Positions 44,319-55,515 of a stretch of 64,000 bases of DNA are shown here, piece by piece; position 1 is the stretch's first letter, and each line of letters begins with the position of its first letter. Where the stretch lies: positions 4,717,001 to 4,781,000 of the forward strand of contig NC_091972.1 in the NCBI RefSeq assembly GCF_036711975.1, in the 5' to 3' direction. The notes below the pieces were generated by a model that had not been told where the DNA came from, ran no database searches, and was given only the letters and a program-made list of their open reading frames with translations. The DNA is from Onthophagus taurus (lineage: Eukaryota; Arthropoda; Insecta; Coleoptera; Scarabaeidae). The translations under genes and the position numbers were made by a program.

Positions 44319-47300
44319 TTACAATAACTTGTTATATACAAAATACTTCAAAAGGTCTTTTAACCTCTTAAGATAAAGATCTTGGTTTTTTATTACCATA
44401 CAAAAAGCGTCTGCTGAATTTATTTCCGTATTTAACACATTTGGAACTTCATCTTTTTCAAATAACTGGAATTTAACAATAAAAAAAGCCATACACAATC
44501 CATACTTTGAATATTTTCTGCAATGATCTTTAAATATATGATAAGGATAAAGTTTCTCTGGATCACTTCCTAATTCGGCGATTCGTTGCGATAAAGTGTC
44601 GTAATAAAGCTTTATGTAATATTCGGCGTTGTCAAGTTCTTTTTTCGTGGCCAATGTGTAAAAGAAATAAGAAAAATCGAAAAGTGGTGATGCAATCCTT
44701 TTACATTGCCAATCTATTAATTTTACGTCGATTGGTAAACCGGTTTCTTCCTAAAATTTAAAATAAAGTTATAATTTAAAGTGTTTAAAAATAGTATATT
44801 ATTATATGAGCATATAATGAGGGCTATTATTCACGAAGGTTAAGTTTATGTCACGAGCTTAGCGAGTGGCATAATTAACCTGAGTGATTACTAAAGAAAA
44901 CTTCACGCTATAATTGCCATTACTAATTGCCAAAGAAAACTTCATGGTATAATTAATGTTTGTAAACAAAACTAACCTTACCTCACATTCCTTCACGCTA
45001 TAATTGACATTACACAAGAAAACTTCACGCTATAATTGCCATTACAAATTGCCAAAGAAAACTTCAAGGTATAATTAATGTTTGTAAACAAAACTAACCT
45101 TACTTAACATTCCTTCACGCCATAATTGACATTACAAAAGAAAACTTCACGCTATAATTGCCATTACTAATTGCCAAAGATAACTTCATGGTATAATTAA
45201 TGTTTGTAAACAAAACTAACCTTACCTCACATTCCTTCACGCTATAATTGACATTACAAAAGAAAACTTCACGCTATAATTGCCATTACAAATTGCCAAA
45301 GAAAACTTCAAGGTATAATTAATGTTTGTAAACAAAACTAACCTTACCGAACATTCCTTCACGCTATAATTGACATTACAAAAGAAAACTTCACGCTATA
45401 ATTGCCATTACTAATTGCCAAAGAATACTTCATGGTATAATTAATGTTTGTAAACAAAACTAACCTTACCTAACATTCAGCGTCTGAAGATACAGGGCTA
45501 AACCCGAAACTTAAAAATATACAACTTAGCGCTGAATAACAATTAAAACTAGAACTAACACTTGGACTAGAACTATACTCTGTTTTTAAACTAGGAGGAG
45601 TAAACGCGAAAGTCAGATTCACACTGGAAAAATCACCAGAAAATATCACTAGATATTTTGGCGGTAAATTTAAATTAATAATTATTATTTATTTATTTAC
45701 TTATTATTGTTTGAGGGGGTGAGGGTGCGGCGAATCCTAGGTAGGCTTGTCCTACTTGTTTTGCCGTACTCAGGGTTCTTGTCTTATGACCTGAATCAAG
45801 ACCGACACTGCAGTTTTTACTGCTCCTTCACGTGGTGCCCCTGTACCATACCAAAAGTGTCGGATCTAGACTTGCCAGTCGATAAACAGGCCTCCCGCCC
45901 GGCTGTCGTCGCGTGGCTTAGGGCTTGCACGGGAGAAAACGTGGCCGGGGACGACTGATATAGTCGAAACCGTTATACCATGCATGCCTATTGTTTGTGG
46001 ACCTGTTCCACGGGCAGGGCATGCGGGGGATCTTGGCTTAATTGCCTGGGTCAAGAGGAGACAACCTCATTAAAAACCCCAAAGTGAATGTGGAACAGCT
46101 TATGCAGAGCACTTTAGGCTGTCATCTGACGGTCTAGTCATCCGGGAAGTGATGGCTGCTAATAAGCGGACTCTGGAGACCTGCCGCCCTTCAGTTTCAA
46201 TAGGCTTATCGGGGTATGGGAGCACTGCCACGATGGACTACCCTTTCTGCCCTACTCGTGGGATTAGTATGGAGACGCCCAATAATAGTAAAACCCTAGA
46301 CGAGGGGGGATAAACCTCGATCCTGAAAAGGAAACCAAAAAGATGGAGGATAGTCCTCCATCACAATCTACACTTGTGGTAGCCGGACCGTCCGCACCCA
46401 AGTCAAGTTCTCCCTCTCTGGAAGAGGAGCAGGTTCTTTTGCACTCTGAAGGGGAGGAAGATGAGGAGGAGGCTGTTAAGGCACTAGATAGTCTCACCCT
46501 CAAACAAAAACGCCTGCGGCTGCCAGGGTCCGCTAGAAGGAACCTGCGCAAGCTTATGGGGAGCGGGGTGCCTTATGAGACTGCCCCCAAGCAAGTGATT
46601 GAAAAGATCAATACTCCATCGGAAAAGAGCGCAGAGACCTCTAAGCCTTTGGCCAAGAGGGCGCGCTCTGATGGGTCGACGCCCGAGCAAGTGGCTAAGA
46701 AGCCCAAGCCGGCTGAGATCGTACCGACGGAAACCAAAGCTGCTTCAGAGAAGCAGCTGACTTACAAAGCTGCTGTGAGCGGTATCAGGGTTGGATTAAT
46801 CCACCCAGACTATCCCGCCCAGCAGTTCAATGTAGAACAAGTGGGGTTGCTACGGAGGGAGGTTATTTCAGCCGTAGACAACATCCAAAAAGGGGGTGTG
46901 CGAACACAAGTCCGGTTCGAGGGCTGTGCGTCCAGGCTGGCTTTTAGTCACCTGCGCGGATGCCTGCTCGAAGGACTGGCTTGGGAATACAGCCAATAGC
47001 CTTCATCCATGGGAGGGTGACCAGATTAAGGCGGTCGAGGGGAAAGATATTCCCAGTTGAGCATGTTTTATGCCACTGCCCTGCCGTTAACCGTATCAGA
47101 TTCTTGATTTTTGGGTCGCAGTTTATCTCCTCAAAAGATCTGAATGACCTTTCGCCGAGCAAGGTATTAATGTTCGTTAAGAGCATTGGACTGCACGGTG
47201 AAATTTGATAATGATATCTATCGGGGTACAATAGATCCTTAGGGTCGCGGTGCAAGGTTGGTTGGTCCGCCTACCCGATATGTATTCTATGTAATGTAAT

Positions 47301-48696
47301 GTAATGTATTATTGTATTTATTTTCGTTTGTTATCGTCAACACTATACATACAAATTAACATTGAAGTTATGAGTGTATTTATTTCAAAATATAATAAAA
47401 AAGGGTTTAAGAACACAAAATATACAATAATGACATGAAACTGTCGAATTATCAATAACCTAACCTTCAAATTCAAAATCAAAATTCAAAATTGCCTGTG
47501 TGTGAACCTTCCTCGCATTCAACCAATCACGTGCAAGGTCAATCTGGTGACAAATTTAAAATACTCCTCCTGGTTTAAAAACAGAGTATAACTGTAACAA
47601 ACTTCACAACAATTTGTCAAAATTAAATGTAAGTTTTATAAAACGTCGTTTTCTTTAGGAAAATTAATTAATTTATGCTTAAATCATACGAAAAAAGGAA
47701 TTTGTTGAACTCCTAAAAAATTGCATTAAATTCACGTTTTTTGAACTTTTAACGTTTCAAATAATTATTATTAGTCTGGTCAAGATGGCTACCCGTGGAT
47801 AATGATTATTATTCACTCCGTGAAAAATGACTACCATTTTGTTTTAGAAAACTCATTCATAAGGTATATATTATAAGATTTATAAGGTAGTCGTGGACAA
47901 AATTACTTACTTGATAAAGAAACATCATATTGTTGGACCAACAATCTCCTTGCGTGATAATAAAGTACTCGTCATATTCACGATATACATTCATCATATA
48001 ATCGATTAATCTCTCATTTAAATTTGCACAACGTTCCATGATTTCTTTATCCGAAATGGGATCAAAACTATCTATAACTTGCTCAGTGCATCGTTTAATC
48101 ATCGCGTCTATTCCAAATGCCAGAAAATGTTTACCATACAAATCTCTAGGATAAGTAGCTAATTTTTTATATACTTCAGGTTGTTGATCTTTCATTGCAT
48201 AATTAATAGCGTGATATTTAGCAAATGCTTTTATAGGTAAAATTAAATGCGCATCATCAATAGGTTTCTTTCGATCTCTTAAAGTGTACCCTAAACTTCT
48301 TAAATCTTCCAAAATAATTGGTGGAGTTTCACCAATTTCCATTTTAGTGTTAAAATGTTTCGGTACATCGTTAAATGGTTCTTTTATATTTTTATCTTTT
48401 TCGAATTGATTAAAAGCTGGGTAAATTTCCACGTAAAATTTATACTCTGTATAGAAAGCATCAAAAAAAGCATTCTTCCATTCTAATTTTATATCCTCCG
48501 GTAAGTATTTAACGAAAAGTTTGATGTCTTTTCCAAAATCATTTTTAATAGAAATCGCATAAGTTTTCGAAACGTAACCGTCACCATCTTGAGATCCTCG
48601 CGTAACTGATATTTCTGTTGGATTCTTAATATTTTCACTTTTAACAACTTGATTAATTATGGATTCGGCGATAATGGGTATTTCAATTTCAATCAT
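44319..48696 (-). CDS. EcKL/CHK-like kinase J, with transposon-filled intron
   Basis: Exon 1 is 48696-47911 (262 codons, donor CAA|GTAAGT) and exon 2 44750-44319 (143 codons, acceptor AATTTTAG). Product 405 aa. Catalytic loop TQGDCWSNN (D251), metal motif LIDWQ (D275), ATP-site lysine in LFVKYLPE. The intron is 3,160 bp. Its left end is nearly identical to the intron of E, so the extra sequence (about 44796-47880) is inserted: a tandem array, a DNA element and a LINE. The two exons match E and G closely and are in phase. I treat them as one gene; if splicing fails across the insertions the gene would be dead. TATAAA at 48729-48724, only 27 bp from the ATG; AATAAA after the stop. Confidence 0.85.
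44893..45475. repeat. Tandem array, 122-bp unit in alternating A/B types
   Basis: The phrase AATTAATGTTTGTAAACAAA starts at 44951, 45073, 45195, 45317 and 45439, exactly 122 bp apart. Units alternate in two features: CATTACTAATTGCC with TTCATGGT, and CATTACAAATTGCC with TTCAAGGT (A-B-A-B-A). So the larger repeat is a 244-bp dimer. Within each unit TTCACGCTATAATTG occurs twice. No coding. Confidence 0.93.
45711..47306 (+). mobile_element. Internally deleted LINE (ORF1 part joined to ORF2 end)
   Basis: A GC-rich insert with a possible 9-bp target duplication TATTATTGT (45702-45710, 47307-47315). It starts with a 5' UTR (GAGGGGGTGAGGGTGCGG). An ORF1 segment follows at 46343-46999, and from about 46975 a last piece of ORF2 with a HxLCHCPAVNR knuckle-like end, then a tail ending in TAATGTAATGTAATGTA. 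The endonuclease and RT are missing, so it is a deletion derivative, probably copied in trans or rearranged after insertion. Confidence 0.7.
46343..46999 (+). pseudogene. LINE ORF1-like protein fragment
   Basis: 218 codons: an acidic, Ser-rich start (MEDSPPSQSTLVVAGPSAPK), a basic Pro/Lys middle, then LTYKAAVSGIRVGLIHPDYP, resembling the DUF4780-like region seen in ORF1 of insect LINEs. The final residues read into the deletion junction. In these elements ORF1 binds RNA and targets it to chromatin. Confidence 0.6.
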
Positions 48697-49255
48697 TTTG
48701 ATCTAAAAGTTATTAAATAACTCTTTATACATACTCATTCAATTCATTACAATTACCTTTGGTTTATAGAGAGTGAAGCGTCTAAGCTAGGGGTGTTCAG
48801 ACTTGCACCATGAGCGACCTACCGCTAAAAATGTTGGCGACTCAAAGAAAAAATCAGTGATTTCTTTTCTAAATTCTAACTCATGACTTCACTTCTATCT
48901 ACAATCGCACAAGATAACTGGAGCTCTTTGATAACAGTTATGACCTCCGTTTTATTTTTGAAATCCCGAAAAATGCTTCATTTACTACCGTCCCATCCTC
49001 GAAGGGTTTCTTATGTTTTGTGAGAACATGAACAATTTTAATAACGCGATTTTTGCATTTTTTAGTTGTTTGGCTGGTTTAACTCTGTTTCCAAACTACT
49101 TTTAAAGCCTTTTATTTTTCTACTTCTAAACTCGGTCTTCATTGGAAAGTTGTTTTCATAGTTTTCATGTAGTGATTTAGTTTAAGTTTCCACACTTAGG
49201 TAATGCAACGGAAGCTCGATAAATGAGACAAACACATTTGTTATTAACCATTGTA
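48697..49255. other. Intergenic DNA upstream of EcKL J
   Basis: Contains the TATA box of J at 48724-48729. Otherwise no recognised gene. Sequence at 48790-48850 (TAGGGGTGTTCAGACTTGC) could be a hAT-like terminal scrap, but no partner end was found. Confidence 0.4.
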
Positions 49256-49260
49256 AACAT

Positions 49261-49492
49261 TGTAGTATTATGGCGACATCTAGCGGCAAAATTGTAGAAC
49301 GCTCACGTGTTAACGAGTGCAACGACGACCAAGGACAGTTAACACACGACCACCAACTTAGAAGCATCACCTAGTTTAAGTGAAATCAAACTATTTTAAT
49401 CATTTAAGTTGTTTTATGTTATTCAAACAATATAACATAGTTTTTTGAACATTTTTAAATTGTACTTTATTATAATAAATAATAATACCACA
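49261..49492 (+). repeat. 5' LTR of the Gypsy element
   Basis: 232 bp, TG...CA type ends, with AATAAA-like signals near its 3' part. Confidence 0.93.
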
Positions 49493-52400
49493 TAAATTGG
49501 CGACGAGAGAAAGAAAACGGAAACAAGTTATAACAGGTGGCGTGACGTCATAAGACACATGGAAGAATCGAGAACGAAGGTGACGTAATCAAGAAACGGA
49601 TTTTTAACGGAACAAAATGGAAACACAACAACAAGAAAAACGTAAACATTTTAATTTTGAAGCTTTTAAAGAAGATCAAGAAGATTTTCATTATTACATA
49701 CAACGTTTTGAAGTGGAGTTAGCAATAAACGGAATAAAAACAACGGACGCAGACGCACGAAACCTACTACTTTCAAAGGTAGTATCACAAACTTTTAAAT
49801 TATTAGTAGATCACTATAGACCAGATAACGTTATAACAAAAACGTACAAGGAAATAAAAGATGTCTTAAACAAATATTACGGGAAGAAATCATATGTTTT
49901 ATCAGAACGAGTAACATTTGCGATGTGTATGAGAAAGGAAACGGAAACAGTAACTCAATTTATAACTAGACTTCGTGGTTTGGCAGGAAATTGCGAATTT
50001 GGTGCAAATTTAAACGAACGTCTGCGTGATCAATTCGTAATCGCAATTAATAACTCTGCGTGGCAACAAGAGATCATTCGGGAACATCCAAATAATTCTG
50101 CAACTTTGTCAGAAATTGAAGCTACAGCCGTGAAGCTTGAACAAGCAAGTATTCATTCGCAAAAATTAACGTCACTTACTCAACAAAATCAATTAGAACA
50201 TGCATACCGGGTAACAAAACAAAACTTCAACAAACACGAAAACAAACAAAGAATACGTAAATCTTTTGACAGAAAACAAAAATGTTTGTTTTGCGGTAAT
50301 AAACGACACGAAAACGTACAAACTTGTCCAGCTAAGGATAAATCCTGTTCTTCGTGCGGGAAGAAAGGACATTTTGCAAAAGTTTGCATTTCTTCAGGAA
50401 AAATAAAGTTAAACAAAAATCAAACTACAAACACGCGAAACGTAACAACAAAAACAAACGATGAGTCATCATCTGACAACGGAACAAGCTCAGATACTTT
50501 AACTATATGTAACATACGAACATCAAAGAAAGTAATGTTAACAGTTAAGATTGAAAACAAGGATTGTCAAATGCTTTATGACCCAGGAGCTGCACATTCA
50601 GTAATAGGGAAAAAAGTATGGAAAAACTTGGGAAAACCTAAGTTAAAACCCACGAACAATCTTGTAGCTTATACCGACATAGAAATCAAAACATTAGGAA
50701 CAACCAAAGTACAAGTCACAGCATATGGAAGAACACTAACACTACCCATTTACGTGGTTGAACAAGACGACACACCTTTATTTGGTCTCGATTGGTGCAT
50801 AGCATTCAAAACACCATTACCTGAAGGAGCACGAATTTGTAACATTCAATATTAGAAAAACAACGACAAACAGATCGTATCAATTGAGAAAGTAGAAAAG
50901 CAATTAACGAAAATTTTAGAACAACATAAAGAACTATTTGATGGTAGCATTGGAACCATAAGGGGACACACAGCCCGCATACACATTTCCAGCGATGTAA
51001 CACCAAAGACTTTTAGGCCTCGACCAGTAGGTACCTTTAGCCTTACAGAAGAATGTATCAAAAGAGATTGAAAGATTAGTTAAAGAAGATGTATTAGAAC
51101 AAATAGATACAACTACCACACCGATCGAATGGGCGACACCAGTGGTGATAGCAGTTAAATCAAATGGAAATGTTCGTCTTTGTGGAGATTACAGAGTCAC
51201 AATAAATCCATTCGTTCAGGTAGACAATTATCCTCTACCGAGATGCGAGGATATGCTTAGTAAACTGAGTGGTGGAAAACATTTTTCACGAATAGACTTA
51301 AAAGACGCATATTTACAATTACCCGTTCATTCCGATTCAAGAAAATATCTAGTTATTGCAACACACAAAGGTTACTATACCTACAAACGTTTACCCTTCG
51401 GAGTCTCATTTGCTCCATCATTATTCCAACGAACGATGGACCAAATATTAAATGGATTAGAAGGTACCACATGTTATTTAGATGACATATTAATAACTGC
51501 ACCAGACAAGGAAACTCATTTGAAACGAATTGAACGTGTGTTAGCACGGTTACGACAAGCTGGCATCAAAACGCAAGCATCTAAGTGTGCCTGGTTACAG
51601 AAGGAAATTGTGTTTCTGGGACATAAAATAAATAGAAATGGGTTACACCCAACTGAAGAACACATCCATGCAATACAGCAAATGCCACGACCTCGAAATG
51701 TCACAGAATTGCGTTCTTTTCTGGGATTAATCACATATTATGCCAAATTTATCGAAAATCTACAGATCATTTGTGAACCCCTTCATCGACACCTTAAGAA
51801 GAATACGTCATTCAATTGGACAAATCATGATTCAGAAATATTCAAATCACTGAAGAAAACTTTAACCTCAGAATCAACATTAGTACATTATAATGAAAAT
51901 TTACCACTTTACGTCAGTAGTGATGCATCGGCAAGAGGAGCAGGAGCGGTGCTAGCTCACAAAATGCCCGACGATACCCTAAGACCTGTTGCATTCACAT
52001 CCCGTACTTTTACAGACGTAGAAACCAGATATTCGACAATTGATAAAGAAGCATTAGCTATTGTCTATGCGGTAACAAAATTTCACCAATATCTGTACGG
52101 ACGACATTTTTATCTTTTAACCGACCATAAACCGCTAGAACGTATTTTTAGTCATAAACGCGAAACACCAAAAATAGCAAGCAATCGATTGTTAAGATGG
52201 GCTATGTTATTGAATAGTTATAATTACACCATCAGATATACACCCGGAAAACAAAATCAAGCGGCGGACGCTTTGTCAAGATTACCTATCTGTGAAGATA
52301 CACCAAGTAAAAATGAAGCGATTGGTCTACCAAAGCGAGGACATCTGTTACACCTCCGAGTTAAACACCTGCCGATGTCAAGAAAAGAATTACAGAAAGA

Positions 52401-53697
52401 AGTTTTTAAGGATCACGTGTTGTGCAAAATAATACCATATATTAAAACATATTGGCCTGATAAAGATATACTTCCAAATGCACTGATACCATATTACGAA
52501 AAAAGGGATGAGCTATCGTATGAGGAAGATATGATTCTTTGGAAGGGAAGGATATGTATCCCAAAAAAACTTCGCAAAACAATATTAAAGATGTTGCATG
52601 AGGGACACCCGGGAATCACAGGAATGCAGAGTATGGCGAAATTACACGTCTACTGGCCAAATATCAACAACGATATACAAAAGTTTATAGAACATTGCGA
52701 GTATTGTCAAAGCTCGAGAAAGAGTACCCAACATCTACCTCTATATTCATGGGCAGCACCACCAGTTCCGTGGTCACGAATCCATCTGGATTTTGCAGGA
52801 CCGTTTGAAGGAAGAATGTGGTTAGTGGTTATCGACGCCTACACCAAATGGATTGAAATTGAACCGATGAAATCAACGACAAGTGCCAAAATAATAAATA
52901 TTTTAAGAAAAATGTTCGCGCGGTATGGACTGCCTAAAATAATAGTGACTGACAATGGACCACAATTAACATCGGAAGAGTTTGAAAGTTTCTGTACGTC
53001 GTTAGGTGTAAAGCACGTACGTACCACTCCATATCACCCGCAGACAAATGGGATCGCGGAAAGACTTGTAAAAACTTTTAAGAATCGCATGAAGTGTAGT
53101 GAAAAAGATATAGATCTAAATACGCGAGTGCAATCATTTTTAACTTCATATCGAGCAACCCCTACTAGAACGACCGGACGAACACCGTACGAACTTATGT
53201 TTGGTCGGCTCATGAGAAATAAGTTTGATCAACTGAAACCGGATGTACACAGACGACTCGATGGGGAGAGTATAAGACAAAAGCAATGTTATGATCGACA
53301 CCATGTAAAAGAGAAATCTTTCGAGATAGGAGAGCCTGTTTGGATCAACAACCCGTTAGCGGACGGATCAAAACCGGGCCAGATAGTTGAAAAAACAGCA
53401 CCGTACTCTTATATTGTAGATCTGGGAAATTCTGTAAAACGAAAGCATGCAGATCAGATGAGATCTCGAGTAAAATCCCCTCTTAATGATGTACCAACTA
53501 CCCCAGAAAAGCCAAAGGAAATATTCACGGAAATTGACGAATCAACCAGTATGGAAGACCCAAAATGTGACACTCCAAAGAAAAAGATACCCCAACCTGA
53601 GATTATAACAGATCGGGAGTCCGAAACGAAGCCTAGACGGAATCCTACACGGGATCGACGACTTCCGGCGCGTTATCAAGTTTAAGTGAGGGAGGGA

Positions 53698-53929
53698 TGT
53701 AGTATTATGGCGATATCTAGCGGCAAAATTGTAGAACGCTCACGTGTTAACGAGTGCAACGACGACCAAGGACAGTTAACACACGACCACCAACTTAGAA
53801 GCATCACCTAGTTTAAGTGAAATCAAACTGTTTTAATCATTTAAGTTGTTTTATGTTATTCAAACAATATAACATAGTTTTTTGAACATTTTTAAATTGT
53901 ACTTTATTATAATAAATAATAATACCACA
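53698..53929 (+). repeat. 3' LTR of the Gypsy element
   Basis: 232 bp, about 99 percent identical to the 5' LTR, preceded by a purine-rich tract (GTGAGGGAGGGA). Confidence 0.93.
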
Positions 53930-54157
53930 AACATAAACTCCAAAAGTCTAAAGTTCAATTTACGGAAAATTTTTTCTAATAACAATTTATGAACACTCCA
54001 CATTATTTCACAATATTGTACATTATTATCTTTCTATAATTCGACACGTTATGCAACAATATATACTCTATATATTGAAGGACATTTGAGTTTTTCATTC
54101 ACCAAAATACGTTCGTTGGTGTAGTACATACACGTCATTTAAACGCTTCTAGTCATA

Positions 54158-55426
54158 ATGGATTCAATAAGTGAGAATGTAAAAAAAGCAATAGAATCAG
54201 TTATAAAAATTGAAAATTTTACAACGTACCCTTCAGTTACGATCACATCGGGTTCGCTAAACGGCGATGGTTTAACGTCAAAAACGGTAGCTGTTAACTT
54301 AAAAAACGATCAAAAATCTGTTGATGTGTTTATAAAATATTTCCCAGAAAATGCTACGAGTAACCAAATAAATTTATTTAAAGATATCTACGAAACGGAA
54401 ACGCGGTTCTACGAAAAAGTGTATCCGGTGATGGTGAAGTTTCAAAAGGAGAGAAAATTGCGAGATGGATTCGATAATGTTGCAAGATATTATCCGTGTA
54501 ATAATGTTGATTTTAATGGAATTGCCCCGATAGCGTTAAGTAATTTGAGAGCTGTTGGGTATGGAATGAGGGACTTAAAAGAAGAAGCCAATCAAGAACT
54601 TTTGGTGAAAGTTTTAGAAACTTACGCTAAACTTCACGCCACTTTTTTGGCGATGAAAGATCAACAACCAGAAGTGTATAAAAGTATCTCTTCTGAACTT
54701 GTTGACGACGTTGCTGAAAAATTTAACGATGTAGGATTTTATGATGTAATTAAAGTGTTAATGAAAGGATTAATTGATTATTTAGACCCAAAAGTGGATA
54801 AAATTGCAATCGAAAAACTTACAGAATTTTTAAACAATTTAGAAACTTTCGTTTCTGATATTCCAAAGTTAATCACCAATGATTATTCAATAATAACTCA
54901 TGCGGATGGTTGGAGTAACAATATGATGTTTTTATACAATGTACTTAATTTAAATTTGAATATTATTTGTTTTAATTATTTTTAATTTTCGAAGGAATCA
55001 AAACGTTTAATCGACGTAAAAATCCTCGATTGGCAAGTTTACAAAATCTCCTTCCCTGGATTGGAAGCCACCCACGTCTTCTACAACGCTTTAGCTAGGA
55101 AAAAAGCACTGGACAATGTTGAAATTTATACAGATGCTTACTATAACAAATTGAAGGAGCAAGTTGAAAAACTAGGAAGCGACGTTAATAAGTTGTATCC
55201 AAAAGAAGTATTTTTAGCCCATTGGAAACAGTTCGCCAAATACGGAATGATGTTAGCAATTGTAACAAATAGGGTTGCTTTTATGTCTAAAGACGATATA
55301 GTCGATTTAGTTGATAACAAGGATGGAAAAATGCCGATATTTTCGGTTGATTTTAAAGAGAAAGATCGATATTTTAAGCTTTTAAAGGATTTGGTGGATC
55401 ATTTTGTTCAAAATGATTTATTTTAA
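54158..55426 (+). CDS. EcKL/CHK-like kinase K, divergent member
   Basis: Complete. Exon 1 is 54158-54940 (261 codons), intron 54 bp (AAT|GTACTT, a weaker donor, to TTCGAAG), exon 2 54995-55426 (143 codons). Product 404 aa. Motifs: GSLNGDGLTSKTV, VFIKYFPE with the ATP-site lysine, ALSNLRAVGYGMRDLKEEAN, catalytic loop THADGWSNN (His kept, Gly to Ala; D250), KILDWQ (D273). It is the most divergent copy of the right-hand group: the RKK-PIDD block is replaced and the C-terminal half is different (FPGLEATHVFYNALARKKAL). This suggests an older duplicate at the cluster edge. Confidence 0.92.
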
Positions 55427-55515
55427 ATGTTATGTTTTTAAATAAATTTTTTTTTAAATAATAAATTTATATGTATTATTAATTGTTCGAGTATCTTTTG
55501 ATTGTTACTAAACAC

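Larger units (their letters stand above)
45574..47590. mobile_element. DNA element with ACTCTGTTTTTAAAC ends, carrying a LINE
   Basis: TATACTCTGTTTTTAAACTA then GGAGGAGTA on the left is mirrored at the right (TACTCCTCCTGG then TTTAAAAACAGAGTATA), an inverted repeat of about 29 bp. TA flanks are possible. The non-LINE part is short (about 45574-45710 and 47316-47590), suggesting a small non-autonomous element into which the LINE later inserted. Superfamily not assigned. Confidence 0.6.
49261..53929 (+). mobile_element. Ty3/Gypsy LTR retrotransposon (fossil), young
   Basis: The element lies between a 5-bp duplication AACAT (49256-49260, 53930-53934). Two 232-bp LTRs (TGTAGT ... CCACA) differ at about two positions, roughly 1 percent, so the insertion is recent. 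Parts in order: primer-binding region just after the 5' LTR, a gag part with a CCHC knuckle (about 49617-50450), a protease region (about 50500-50850), reverse transcriptase, RNase H and integrase (about 51140-53400), and a purine-rich tract before the 3' LTR. No envelope gene is seen. The pol type resembles the Mag-like, K02A2.6-like group of Ty3/Gypsy elements. It looks nearly whole, with about one or two breaks. It separates the divergent genes J and K. Confidence 0.93.

Noticed and set aside
44830-45475. CRISPR-like array
   Set aside because: Units are contiguous tandem repeats of 122 bp without unique spacers, in a eukaryotic intron.
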